From assembly GCA_963803295.1 (NCBI GenBank), contig CAWDMC010000023.1:372001-436000 (forward strand): a stretch of 64,000 nucleotides of DNA, read 5' to 3'. A program made the position numbers and the translations under genes. Below the pieces are notes generated by a model, which had not been told where the DNA came from, made no database searches, and was given only the letters and a program-made list of their open reading frames with translations. Source of the stretch: CAWDMC01 sp963803295 (lineage in GTDB: Bacteria; Acidobacteriota; Terriglobia; UBA7540). This document shows, one piece after another, positions 46,691 to 55,124 of the stretch; positions within the stretch are counted from its first letter, which is position 1, and each line of letters starts with the position of its first letter.

Positions 46691-46951
46691 CTACTTCTGG
46701 TAGTACTCTGCATTCAACGGAGTATAACTCTGCCATTTTTCCGGGAGATCATCCAGCGGGAAGATCGCCGATACCGGACACACCGGTACGCACGCGCCGC
46801 AGTCGATGCACTCGACCGGATCGATATAGAGCATAGGCACGTCGGCGAAGTTCGCTTCGTCTTTGCGGGGATGAATGCAATCCACCGGGCAGACATCCAC
46901 ACACGCCGTGTCCTTGGTGCCGACACACGGTTCTGCAATGATATAGGCCAT
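46691..46951 (-). CDS. fdxA: 7Fe-type ferredoxin (3Fe-4S plus 4Fe-4S)
   Basis: This 86-residue ferredoxin starts MAYIIAEPCVGTKDTACVDV. The first cluster motif is C-x7-C-x3-CP (CVGTKDTACVDVCP), typical of the 3Fe-4S site of 7Fe ferredoxins. The second is CIDCGACVPVCP for a 4Fe-4S cluster, and a further Cys in PVDCIH completes the crossed pattern. ATG 46951 has GGGAGG upstream; the longer frame to 47029 is not conserved. It could carry electrons for the nearby oxidoreductases, but that is inference from position. Confidence 0.93.
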   Translation of the reverse strand: MAYIIAEPCVGTKDTACVDVCPVDCIHPRKDEANFADVPMLYIDPVECIDCGACVPVCPVSAIFPLDDLPEKWQSYTPLNAEYYQK

Positions 46952-47199
46952 TCGATGATCCTCCCTTGGGCAAATTAGGTTCAACAACGAGTGCTCGCGT
47001 CTCCGCTCGAGCGGGCTACAGACCCGCACCGGTCGAAAAATTCGAAAGCGATACGCGTGACTGTTGAGAACCTGACCTCAAGATAATGCAGAGTGGTGCC
47101 ATGTGCGACGACTTAAGTCGCGGACCGTGACCCGGTGGCCCCCTAGAGCAACCGCCAAATCAAGTCCATCAGTGTTAGTTTTGATCTAAGATATTTCCT

Positions 47200-47919
47200 A
47201 TGACCGCGCTCAACCCGGTGGACACGCTCCGCCGTGTACCGTTTCTCGCCATGTTGCCGCCAGAGGACCTCCAAGCACTCGCGGAACACTGCGTGGTCCG
47301 GCAGTTCGCTCATGACGAGATGCTCTTTGCCGAGGGCGATGCATGCGAGGGCCTTTTTGTGGTGCAATCTGGCGCCATGAAGCTTTTCAAGATGGCTGAG
47401 AATGGGCGTGAACAAGTTCTGGTGATCGAGCGCGCGGGATCCACCGTCGGCGAGTTGGCCGTGTTCGACGGTGGTAATTTTCCGGCTTCAGCCGCCGCCG
47501 TGGAAGATTCGACCACTGTACTGTTTCTGCCGAAGCGCGAGTTTCTGGAGTTGGTTCGCACCAATTCGGAAGTGACGTTTGCGGTGATCCGGGCGCTTGC
47601 CTGGAGATTCCGCTATATGACCAGCCTGGTGGAAGAGCTCTCTCTTAAGGAAGTAAGCCATCGCTTGGCTAGGTTCCTCCGCGATCGCGCACTTCGCGAC
47701 GGCGTCCGGACGCGGCGTGGGGTCGAATTCCCTCTGGAAGACACAAACCAGGAGATCGGAGCGGAGATCGGGACCGTGCGCGACCTAGTCTCGCGTAACC
47801 TTCGTCGATTTGTCGATCGGGGCATCATTCGCCTGGAGCGACGCAGGGTGATCGTACTCGACATGGCCGAGCTCGAAGCGCAAATCGCGGGATCAAAGCG
47901 GGCGGCGGTAGAGCGATGA
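47200..47919 (+). CDS. Crp/Fnr-family transcription regulator
   Basis: This 239-residue protein has a cyclic-nucleotide-binding-type beta barrel at about 12-130 (LFAEGDACEGLFVVQSGAMK; GSTVGELAVFDGG). A dimer helix and a winged helix-turn-helix follow at about 170-230 (TNQEIGAEIGTVRDLVSRNL). It lacks the N-terminal cysteine cluster of FNR, so it is not an oxygen sensor of that kind. GELAVFDGG departs from the cAMP-binding consensus, so the ligand is uncertain. It lies upstream of the LPS genes on the same strand. Confidence 0.9.
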   Translation: MTALNPVDTLRRVPFLAMLPPEDLQALAEHCVVRQFAHDEMLFAEGDACEGLFVVQSGAMKLFKMAENGREQVLVIERAGSTVGELAVFDGGNFPASAAAVEDSTTVLFLPKREFLELVRTNSEVTFAVIRALAWRFRYMTSLVEELSLKEVSHRLARFLRDRALRDGVRTRRGVEFPLEDTNQEIGAEIGTVRDLVSRNLRRFVDRGIIRLERRRVIVLDMAELEAQIAGSKRAAVER

Positions 47920-48024
47920 AACTCCGAAAAATCGAAATTCGAAGATCAGTCGTAGATGGCTCGAATCAAACACGATTTGTGCGGGCCTGAGTTGCCGTTT
48001 TTTTTAGAGGTCGGGTTTTGATCT

Positions 48025-49164
48025 GTGAGTAGTGACTTCAAGACCGGCGATCTAAGATCCGCACTGCTTGCTCCCCTGGCTCTGGTATTCCGGATCGGCG
48101 CCGGGATGCGCCACGTTGCCTACCGCTGGGGATGGCTGCGAACCCATCAGCTCGGGCGGCCGGTGGTGAGCGTGGGCAACTTAACTGTTGGTGGGACCGG
48201 CAAAACACCTTTGGTCGCTCTCGTGGCCGAGACGTTGTTGAAGCATGGGTGGAAACCGGCCATTCTGACGCGTGGCTACGGCCGTCGCCGCGGACCCGAT
48301 CTGGTGGAGATTGGATTGGCCTTTGCAAGAGAACTCAGGAGGCCGGATCCCCGGCAGGTTGGTGATGAGCCCGCCCTGCTGGCACGGCGATTGCCCGCGG
48401 TTCCGATTGTTGTTTCGGCGGACCGCACCCGCGCCGGTCGCCTAGCCGAGAATCGCTACGGTGTGGATGTCCACATCCTCGACGACGGATTCCAGCACTT
48501 GGCTTTGGCGCGCGACGCTGATATCGTGGCCCTCGACGCGACCTGGCCGCTCTCGAATGAGGCTTTGCTTCCTGCCGGGCGCATGCGTGAGCCGCTCGGG
48601 GCGCTCCGCCGCGCTCACATCGTAGTCTTGACGCGGACGGAGTTGGCCGGGCCAGGCGATCTTGATTCAATCGAGAGGCAAGTACGGCGGATCAATCCTG
48701 AAGCAGATATCTTTAGGAGTCAGACAAGGCTCTGCCGTGTGGCCGACGTCTTCGCCGGTGATAAGGGCGATTCCGAGCCTCAGCGGACCGGGGGTTCCGG
48801 GTCCGAGCTAGTTTTTGGAACGGCCGGGACAAAGAAGGTGTACGCGTTTTGCGGAATCGGAAATCCCAAGGCCTTTGTGCGTGATCTCGAACGATGGGGC
48901 TTCTCGGTTGTAGGCAAGCGTTTCTTCCCGGACCACCACGTTTATACCGGCAAAGACCTGGCAGGCTTGGGTGGCGCATGCGTGAAGTCCGGCGCGGATG
49001 CGCTTGTGACTACCGAGAAAGATGCCATGAACCTGGAGAATATGCGACAGGGGAGTGCATCCTGGTCCGACCATGCTGTTCTGGCCTGTATTATCCGCGC
49101 TGAAGTGGCAGACCGGGAGCGCTTTGAGATTTCCCTGCTGCAGCGCCTGATGCGAGCGTCCTGA
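48025..49164 (+). CDS. lpxK: Tetraacyldisaccharide 4'-kinase (lipid A)
   Basis: This 379-residue LpxK adds the 4'-phosphate to the lipid A precursor at the inner membrane. The P-loop is at about residues 56-61 in VGNLTVGGTGKTPLV. VHILDDGFQHLALARDADIV carries the family DDGFQ motif, and FPDHHVYT and LVTTEKDAMNL complete it. A Gly/Ser-rich insert (about residues 250-270, GDKGDSEPQRTGGSGS) is atypical. Start GTG 48025 lies just after a T8 run at 47997-48004. Confidence 0.95.
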   Translation: MSSDFKTGDLRSALLAPLALVFRIGAGMRHVAYRWGWLRTHQLGRPVVSVGNLTVGGTGKTPLVALVAETLLKHGWKPAILTRGYGRRRGPDLVEIGLAFARELRRPDPRQVGDEPALLARRLPAVPIVVSADRTRAGRLAENRYGVDVHILDDGFQHLALARDADIVALDATWPLSNEALLPAGRMREPLGALRRAHIVVLTRTELAGPGDLDSIERQVRRINPEADIFRSQTRLCRVADVFAGDKGDSEPQRTGGSGSELVFGTAGTKKVYAFCGIGNPKAFVRDLERWGFSVVGKRFFPDHHVYTGKDLAGLGGACVKSGADALVTTEKDAMNLENMRQGSASWSDHAVLACIIRAEVADRERFEISLLQRLMRAS

Positions 49165-49200
49165 TCCCGTTCGTCCGCGGTCAAAACAAGAGGGAATGTC

Positions 49201-50310
49201 GTGATCATCCGTGGAAGCGAACTCATTAGCCCGGCCAAGCTCATGGTGCGTGCCCCTAATTGGATCGGCGATGCCATCATGGCTCTGCCCGCGCTTGAGG
49301 CATTGCGCGCACGCTATCCTGAGACAGAGATCGTGGTAGTGGCGAAGCCCTGGGTCAGCGAGCTTTACCAGCAGCATAATTCCGTCAATCGGATTGTCGT
49401 ATATGACGCTTTGGGCGAGCACAAAGGCGTCCGGGGCTTCGCTAACCTGATCGAGGAACTAAAGTCGGAGCACTTCGAGGGGGCGATTCTCTTTCAGAAC
49501 TCTTTCCACGCCGCCTGGATGGCTTGGCGCGCCAGTATTCCGATACGAGTGGGCTACGCCCGCGAGGGACGGCGTCGCTTGCTGACTCATGCCATCGGAG
49601 TGCCGCCGGTTGGAGCGTACGGACATCACGCGAACTATTACCTGCAGCTTCTCTTCCGAGCCAGTCTGATCGCCCGGCCGGAACTACCGGGAGACTACTC
49701 CGAAGAGGAGAAGGAGCCCGTCGAGGCCATCCGCCTGGCGATCGACGCGACCGAAGCCGGCTGGGCGCGGCGACAACTCGACTCGCTGGGTCTAAGCGGG
49801 ATGCGGCTGCTGGTTGGTCTTGCCCCCGGAGCGGCTTACGGTCCGGCCAAGCGCTGGCCGGCTGATCACTTCGCCGATTTGGCCGACCGTCTGGTGGAAG
49901 GTTTGGGAGCCGACATTCTTGTTTTCGGCTCGGAAGGAGAAAAGCCGCTGGCGGAGGAAATCGCCGCTGAGATGGAGCATCCTCCTACGATCCTCGCAGG
50001 CGAGACCACCTTGCGGCAGTTAATGGCCCTGATGGCCCAGTGCCGGCTGGTAGTATCGAACGACTCCGGGTCCATGCACGTTGCCGCCGGACTGGGCGTG
50101 CCGCTCGTGGCTATTTTTGGCTCGACCGACGAGCGCCGCACCGGCCCTATCTCCACCCGCGCCCGCGTGATCAAGGAGTCGGTACCCTGCAGTCCCTGCG
50201 GCTTGCGTGAGTGTCCCATAGATTTCCGCTGCATGACCAACGTAACGGTGGATAACGTTTATCGAGTAGCGCTCGAGCTGGTGAAGACCTACCGCTTGAA
50301 TAGGCGGTAG
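49201..50310 (+). CDS. waaF: LPS heptosyltransferase II (GT9 family)
   Basis: This 369-residue GT-B glycosyltransferase adds the second heptose to the LPS inner core. The acceptor-side motif is VRAPNWIGDAIMALPALEAL, and the ADP-heptose side has LAPGAAYGPAKRWPADHFAD and VSNDSGSMHVAAGLGVPLVA. It is closer to WaaF than WaaC by the NWIGD motif. Start GTG 49201. It follows lpxK by 36 bp, in the same direction as the heptose-nucleotide genes downstream. Confidence 0.93.
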   Translation: MIIRGSELISPAKLMVRAPNWIGDAIMALPALEALRARYPETEIVVVAKPWVSELYQQHNSVNRIVVYDALGEHKGVRGFANLIEELKSEHFEGAILFQNSFHAAWMAWRASIPIRVGYAREGRRRLLTHAIGVPPVGAYGHHANYYLQLLFRASLIARPELPGDYSEEEKEPVEAIRLAIDATEAGWARRQLDSLGLSGMRLLVGLAPGAAYGPAKRWPADHFADLADRLVEGLGADILVFGSEGEKPLAEEIAAEMEHPPTILAGETTLRQLMALMAQCRLVVSNDSGSMHVAAGLGVPLVAIFGSTDERRTGPISTRARVIKESVPCSPCGLRECPIDFRCMTNVTVDNVYRVALELVKTYRLNRR

Positions 50311-50381
50311 GGACGGGCCCAGTGCCTGGCCTCCGTGGCCGAGTCGCTGTCCTGGGCCAACCAGCAGGATTTTCCTTGCCT

Positions 50382-51410
50382 ATGAAGATCGCATCAGCAG
50401 ATCGCGCCGAACTTCTTTCGATTCTCGACCGCTTCCCCCAACAACGGATCGTGCTTCTTGGGGACCTCGTCGCGGATGAGTTCATACAGGGCGAGATCTC
50501 CCGGGTCTCGCGAGAGGCGCCGGTACTGATCCTGAAGCAGCGTAGCAAGCGGGTCCTGCCGGGGGGCGGGGCCAATGCTGCCAATAACCTGGTAGATCTA
50601 GGCGCCCGCGTTATTTTGGCGGGGGCCGTGGGTGAGGATGAAGCGGGCGAGGCCCTGCTCGGCTACTTTCGCGACAAGGGTGTTCCGGCGCGAGGTGTGC
50701 TTCGGTTGAGAGGCGAGGTGACGCCTACCAAATCCCGCGTCCTGGGAGTGCTGTCGCACGGGCACCCGCAGCAGATTGTGCGTGTTGACCGCGAGCCGGC
50801 CACGAAACGCAGTGCGGGAATCCGCCGGCGGATCGCGTTGACGGTCCGCGCATGCCTGGACAAGGTTTCGGGCGTGCTGGTTTCCGACTACGGCTATGGC
50901 GCCGCCGATGCAGTTATGGTCAGGGCGCTCCAAGGTAAAAGTGGCCAACGAAAGCGCGAGTCCGGATCGCCCGTGTGGACGGTGGATTCGCGTTATGACA
51001 TGCTTGATTACGAGAGGGTTACTGCCATGACTCCCAACGAACCTGAGTTGGAGGCGGCCTTTCGCCAGCGAATTGGCGACAGCCTTGAACTGCTTAATCG
51101 ACTGGGCTCCCGGCTTCTGCGCCGCCAAAGGCTCGAGGCGCTGGTGGTGACGCGCGGCCGTCGAGGGATGGTGCTTTTCGAGGGTCGCCGCCAGCCCCGT
51201 TACCTGGATATTTTCGGTTCCGACCAGGTGGCCGACGTCACTGGCGCGGGAGACACCGTGATCGCCACGCTTACCTTAGCGCTGGCAGCCAGGGCGAGTT
51301 TCCTCCACGCGGCCATGATCGCCAACTGCGCCGGGGGCCTGGTGGTGATGAAAAGAGGCACTGCCACAGTAACGCGTGACGAGCTGGCCGTCGCAATTCG
51401 GAACGCCTAG
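50382..51410 (+). CDS. rfaE1: D-glycero-beta-D-manno-heptose-7-phosphate kinase
   Basis: This 342-residue PfkB-family kinase corresponds to the N-terminal half of HldE. Visible motifs are RIVLLGDLVADEFIQGEISR, PGGGANAANNLVDLGARV and the PfkB signature DVTGAGDTVIATLTLALAA with the catalytic Asp. It phosphorylates heptose-7-phosphate at C1. ATG 50382 is used; a GTG at 50322 in the same frame is an alternative and would add 20 residues. The adenylyltransferase half is a separate gene downstream. Confidence 0.93.
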   Translation: MKIASADRAELLSILDRFPQQRIVLLGDLVADEFIQGEISRVSREAPVLILKQRSKRVLPGGGANAANNLVDLGARVILAGAVGEDEAGEALLGYFRDKGVPARGVLRLRGEVTPTKSRVLGVLSHGHPQQIVRVDREPATKRSAGIRRRIALTVRACLDKVSGVLVSDYGYGAADAVMVRALQGKSGQRKRESGSPVWTVDSRYDMLDYERVTAMTPNEPELEAAFRQRIGDSLELLNRLGSRLLRRQRLEALVVTRGRRGMVLFEGRRQPRYLDIFGSDQVADVTGAGDTVIATLTLALAARASFLHAAMIANCAGGLVVMKRGTATVTRDELAVAIRNA

Positions 51411-51462
51411 GATATGTCGTTCAGGGCCAAGTAAATGAGGACGTCGTGACCGCCAGGCAGGC

Positions 51463-51939
51463 ATGAGGCAGAAGATCATTCCGCGATCGGAAGCGAAGGA
51501 ATTGGGTGAACGTCTGCGGCGCGAGGGCCAGCGGCTCGTCTTCGCCAACGGCTGTTTCGACGTGCTGCACGTCGGGCACGTTCGATATCTTGCCGGGGCA
51601 CGAAAAGAAGGTGATGTTCTGCTGGTGGGGGTGAACAGCGACCGTGCGGTACGCGAGCTCAAGGGCGCGGGACGGCCATTACTCGATGAGCGGGGGAGGG
51701 CGGAACTCGTCGCCGCTCTGGAATCCGTCGACTACGTGGTGATCTTCGACGATCTCACCGCCGAGGGCATGCTGCGTGAGATGCGTCCGGCGGTGCACTG
51801 CAAAGGCACCGATTACACTGAAGAAACCGTTCCTGAACGTGACGTGATGAGGGAATTGGGCGGAGCCATACGCATTGTCGGCGACCCCAAGAGCCACTCG
51901 ACACGAGCACTGTTGCGGGAGATTGCCAGGAAGCAGTAA
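51463..51939 (+). CDS. rfaE2: D-glycero-beta-D-manno-heptose 1-phosphate adenylyltransferase
   Basis: This 158-residue nucleotidyltransferase corresponds to the C-terminal half of HldE. FANGCFDVLHVGHVRYL holds the HxGH site, and VGVNSDRAVRELKG and CKGTDYTEETVPE are also typical. It makes ADP-heptose with the kinase encoded upstream. Its TAA stop overlaps the ATG of the next frame (TAATG), so the heptosyltransferase is probably translated in coupling. Confidence 0.95.
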   Translation: MRQKIIPRSEAKELGERLRREGQRLVFANGCFDVLHVGHVRYLAGARKEGDVLLVGVNSDRAVRELKGAGRPLLDERGRAELVAALESVDYVVIFDDLTAEGMLREMRPAVHCKGTDYTEETVPERDVMRELGGAIRIVGDPKSHSTRALLREIARKQ

Positions 51940-53192
51940 TGCCCTGGCAACTGACCTGTGACAAGTGGGAGATGGCTGAGGTTGCGCGACTCGTGAATAT
52001 AGACCGCAATAGCTATGGTGCCCGGTTCTTGGTCGCTCGCCGCTCCCCGCTCGCTGCCAAAGCAGAAGGTCCCTCGCCCGTCACTTGCCACCCGTCACTG
52101 GCCGCCGGCCGTCACCACTTGTCACCTGTCACCGAAATTCTGGTTATCCGCCTGAGTTCGATCGGCGATATTGTCAACACCCTGCCGGCAGTAGCGGCCT
52201 TACGTGCTTTGTTTCCGCAGGCCGGGATCACCTGGACCATAGAGAAGCGATATGCCGTGCTAATCGCGGGAAATCCTTCGGTCGATCGCACAATCGAGCT
52301 TGATACCCTCGGCTGGCGCAGGCGCCCAGCCTCAGGGGACACGCTTCGGGCAATAGGCAGGGGCTTGGCGGAGCTGCGCCGCGGCCGGTTTGATCTGGCG
52401 ATCGATTTCCAGGGATTGATCAAGTCGGCTCTGATTGCCCGCTGGAGCGGCGCTCCGGCACGTCTGGGACTGGCGGAATCTTGGCTCAAGGAACCACTTG
52501 CTGCGGCCTTCTACACCGAGCGAGCTTCGGCCCAGGACTGCCACCACGTGATTGAAGAGAACCTGGCTTTGGTGGAACGCGTAGCGGATCATCTGGAGAA
52601 TCCGGCAGCCACCGAAGCGATCCGCGGTCTCGAGCCGGACTACTGGCAGTTTCCCCTGCCTGACCGCACTGAGGATGACCTGCGCGTCGAACAGCGGCTG
52701 ACCGGGATCGAGGAGTTCATCGTGATCAACCCCGGCGGCGGTTGGATCAGCAAACGCTGGTCGCCCGAAAACTACGGCGAACTGATCCGGCGGCTCGACG
52801 CCAAAACTCGCTGGCACTTTCTGCTCACCGGATCGCCTGCGGAAGAGCCTGTAATTGACCGAATCCTCAAGAGATCGCCTTCAACCCGGGCGCGCTTGTT
52901 TCGCTCGAGCCTGGTGGAGTTTATCGCCTTAGTCCGCCGCGCCAGACTTTTCATTGGTGGCGACACGGGACCGCTGCATCTGGCGGCGGCTGCGGGTACG
53001 CCGATCGTCGCCATCTACGGACCCACCGACCCGGCGCGCAATGGTCCGTTCCGTCCGGCCGACATCGCACTTTACAACCGGGGTCCTATCGACCATAGCC
53101 GGCGCGCCGCGAATGCCACTTTCCTGTCCGGAATCACCGTGGATGCGGTTTTCGATGCAGTATGCGAGCGAGTTCGGAGGCAGCGTGCCTAG
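51939..53192 (+). CDS. waaC: LPS heptosyltransferase I (GT9 family) with atypical N-terminal extension
   Basis: The conserved protein begins at ILVIRLSSIGDIVNTLPAVA, about residue 67, where WaaC normally starts. NPGGGWISKRWSPENYGELI and FIGGDTGPLHLAAAAGTPIV follow. It adds the first heptose to Kdo. The 66-residue N-terminal extension is encoded by DNA flanked by an inverted repeat and rich in GTCAC units, so it looks like inserted intergenic repeat. ATG 51939 overlaps the rfaE2 stop. TTG 52119 would give a near-normal length and is a serious alternative start. Confidence 0.9.
   Translation: MPWQLTCDKWEMAEVARLVNIDRNSYGARFLVARRSPLAAKAEGPSPVTCHPSLAAGRHHLSPVTEILVIRLSSIGDIVNTLPAVAALRALFPQAGITWTIEKRYAVLIAGNPSVDRTIELDTLGWRRRPASGDTLRAIGRGLAELRRGRFDLAIDFQGLIKSALIARWSGAPARLGLAESWLKEPLAAAFYTERASAQDCHHVIEENLALVERVADHLENPAATEAIRGLEPDYWQFPLPDRTEDDLRVEQRLTGIEEFIVINPGGGWISKRWSPENYGELIRRLDAKTRWHFLLTGSPAEEPVIDRILKRSPSTRARLFRSSLVEFIALVRRARLFIGGDTGPLHLAAAAGTPIVAIYGPTDPARNGPFRPADIALYNRGPIDHSRRAANATFLSGITVDAVFDAVCERVRRQRA
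51952..52131. repeat. Inverted-repeat segment at the rfaE2/waaC junction
   Basis: TGACCTGTGACAAGTG (51952-51967) is matched in inverse orientation by CACTTGTCACCTGTCA (52116-52131), one mismatch over 16 bp. Several GTCAC units (52080, 52093, 52111, 52121, 52128) cluster at the right end. The segment lies wholly within the extra N-terminal codons of waaC. Confidence 0.6.
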
Positions 53193-53820
53193 GGCCGGAT
53201 CGCGCGGATATGGCGAGTGGGCCACACGCAATCGTGTGCCGATGGGATTTATGCTGGGCGTCGCTTTTGTCATCTTCGCCCAGCCTACCCCGCCTTGGCT
53301 CGTGACCGGTGCGGCGCTCGCACTTATAGGGCTCGCCATACGCGCCTGGGCCGCCGGTTGCCTCGACAAGAACGCCAACCTTGCCACCGGCGGTCCTTAC
53401 GCCTGGACGCGGAATCCGCTCTACCTGGGAAGCCTGCTGATCGGTTCGGGATTCGCCCTCGCCGGCCGATCCCTCATACTCGGCATCGCCTTTCTTGCTC
53501 TCTTCTTGCTTGTCTACCAGCCGGTAATTCGTCAGGAAGAGAATTTCCTAAGGGCGACGTTCGGCGAACTTTATGCTCGCTATGCAGAAGACGTTCCGTT
53601 ACTATGGCCCCATCGCCCAACCTGCGGCACAGGAGAGCTGCCGCCGGGACCAGGGCAGGACTTGATGACCGCGAGGAACCATAAAGGGCAAGGCTCGGCT
53701 GGCCCCCCCCGGCAGTCCGCGTTCCGCTGGGGCAGGTACCGGAAGAACCGCGAGTACGAAGCGGCGGCCGGATACGCAGCCGGCGTTCTCTTTCTTATCC
53801 TGAAAATGGCGCTCCGGTAG
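53185..53820 (+). CDS. Isoprenylcysteine methyltransferase (ICMT)-like membrane protein
   Basis: This 211-residue protein has three or four transmembrane helices and the ICMT/PEMT-like core GPYAWTRNPLYLGSLLIGSG, with QEENFLRATFGELYARYAED near the end of the domain (about residues 60-150). The C-terminal tail of about 60 residues is low-complexity and then ends in a hydrophobic helix. GTG 53185 is chosen because GGAGG lies 6 bp upstream; it overlaps the waaC stop by 8 bp. The methyl acceptor is unknown; lipid or quinone-type substrates are plausible. Confidence 0.82.
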   Translation: MPRAGSRGYGEWATRNRVPMGFMLGVAFVIFAQPTPPWLVTGAALALIGLAIRAWAAGCLDKNANLATGGPYAWTRNPLYLGSLLIGSGFALAGRSLILGIAFLALFLLVYQPVIRQEENFLRATFGELYARYAEDVPLLWPHRPTCGTGELPPGPGQDLMTARNHKGQGSAGPPRQSAFRWGRYRKNREYEAAAGYAAGVLFLILKMALR

Positions 53821-53866
53821 GGCTGAAAGCTGCCTTTGCTTGCTCTCCAGCGTCCAACGCATATTG

Positions 53867-54706
53867 ATGAAAACTTCTGCAAACCGAATCATCGGCCTCA
53901 GCGCGATTTTGTTCCTGCTTGCAATCCCGGTACGAACTCAGGCTCCCCAATCCGCCACCCGTCTAGCCGAGATTGCCCCTTTCAGCCCCGGCGAACAGCT
54001 CTCTTTTGACCTGTCTTGGAATATCTTCACTGCGGGGGGAATTAACGCCACCCTTACTCGCGTGCCGGACTCTCCCGGCGATAGCTATCGGGTCCTTGCT
54101 ACGGCCACTTCCCGAGGCTTTGTCTCGCTGCTGTTCGCGGTGGACGATGAATACCAGTCGTTCTTCAACGCCCAGACGCTGTGCTCCGAGCGGCTCACCA
54201 AAAAGATCAATGAAGGGCGCCGCCACAAGGACACCCGGCTGGTTTTCGACAGCGGGCGCAAGCTGGCGCTACTCGATGAGCGTGACTTGGCCCGGCCATC
54301 CTCGCCGCCGAAACACGTGGAGCAGTCTATTCCGGCGTGTGTCGAAGACGTGATCAGCGCCTTTTACACGATCAGGCGGCAGCCCCTTCGAGTTGGAGCG
54401 ACAATCGCCTTGCCGATCAACGATGGCTCCAAGACCGTCGACGTCCGCGTGGAGGTGCAGGCCCTCGAGAAGGTCAAGGTGCCGTTTGGCGAGCGGATGG
54501 CTTACCGGTTGGAGCCGACCGTCTTCGGCGGCGCCTTGCTCAAGCGAAGGGGTCGTATGCTCATCTGGATAAGCGACGATGACCGCCGTCTGCCGTTGCG
54601 AATCAAGGCAACCATCGCTGTCGGCACCATCAGCGCTGACCTGCGGTCGGTGAAGAGCGTTGCTCCGACCGCCGCCGACCCCGCCCTGCCTTCGCCAAAG
54701 CCATGA
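53867..54706 (+). CDS. DUF3108-type exported protein
   Basis: This 279-residue protein has a signal peptide (IIGLSAILFLLAIPVRTQA) and a single beta-rich DUF3108-like domain: FSPGEQLSFDLSWNIFTAGG at the start, RGFVSLLFAVDDEYQSFF, and the LLKRRGRMLIWISDDDRRLP motif near the end. Members are periplasmic or outer-membrane-facing proteins of unknown function, often near envelope genes. It follows the LPS run in the same direction. Confidence 0.85.
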   Translation: MKTSANRIIGLSAILFLLAIPVRTQAPQSATRLAEIAPFSPGEQLSFDLSWNIFTAGGINATLTRVPDSPGDSYRVLATATSRGFVSLLFAVDDEYQSFFNAQTLCSERLTKKINEGRRHKDTRLVFDSGRKLALLDERDLARPSSPPKHVEQSIPACVEDVISAFYTIRRQPLRVGATIALPINDGSKTVDVRVEVQALEKVKVPFGERMAYRLEPTVFGGALLKRRGRMLIWISDDDRRLPLRIKATIAVGTISADLRSVKSVAPTAADPALPSPKP

Positions 54707-54817
54707 GGGTCCACCCCGCCGGTGCCAACCCTCTGAGACCACTGAGCTCATCCTATATGTAATAATGAGTTTGGGCAGCGGCCTGAGACCTCGACGTTTC
54801 GGCAATGGACTCCGGGA

Positions 54818-55060
54818 ATGGCTACGCAAGCTGAAATCCTCGAAGAGAATCGCCGAGTCCGGCGGCTGCAAGTGGTGGTGGACCTGGTGATGAACCTACT
54901 TTGGCAATGCGATGACATACCCGTCGAGCAAGCCTCCGAGTTGGTGGCGCAAACCCGGCAATATGCTCTAAGTCTTTTCCCAGACAAAGGGCTCGTCTAC
55001 GACATGATTTATGCGCCGCGCTTCCGGCGGCTTATGGCGGAAAAATACAGGATGGTTTAA
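54818..55060 (+). CDS. Small conserved-looking protein, unknown function
   Basis: This 80-residue, mostly helical soluble protein contains ILEENRRVRRLQVVVDLVMN and LWQCDDIPVEQASELVAQTR. Codon usage and a stable helical pattern support it as a gene. It lies between the DUF3108 gene and the YihY gene on the same strand. I recognise no family. Confidence 0.6.
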   Translation: MATQAEILEENRRVRRLQVVVDLVMNLLWQCDDIPVEQASELVAQTRQYALSLFPDKGLVYDMIYAPRFRRLMAEKYRMV

Positions 55061-55124
55061 TCGGCGGCAATCGAACAGCGAAGGGAGTTCCTCCTTCCCT
55101 TGCCGCCTAGAAGTCGGCCCCGCG

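Noticed and set aside
47175..47195. FNR-box-like TTGATCTAAGATAT before the Crp/Fnr gene
   Set aside because: Only the left half-site matches TTGAT; the right half is not ATCAA.
52954..53184. Extended start of the ICMT-like protein inside waaC
   Set aside because: The extra residues are arginine-rich shadow sequence. GTG 53185 has a GGAGG site and a short overlap with the waaC stop.
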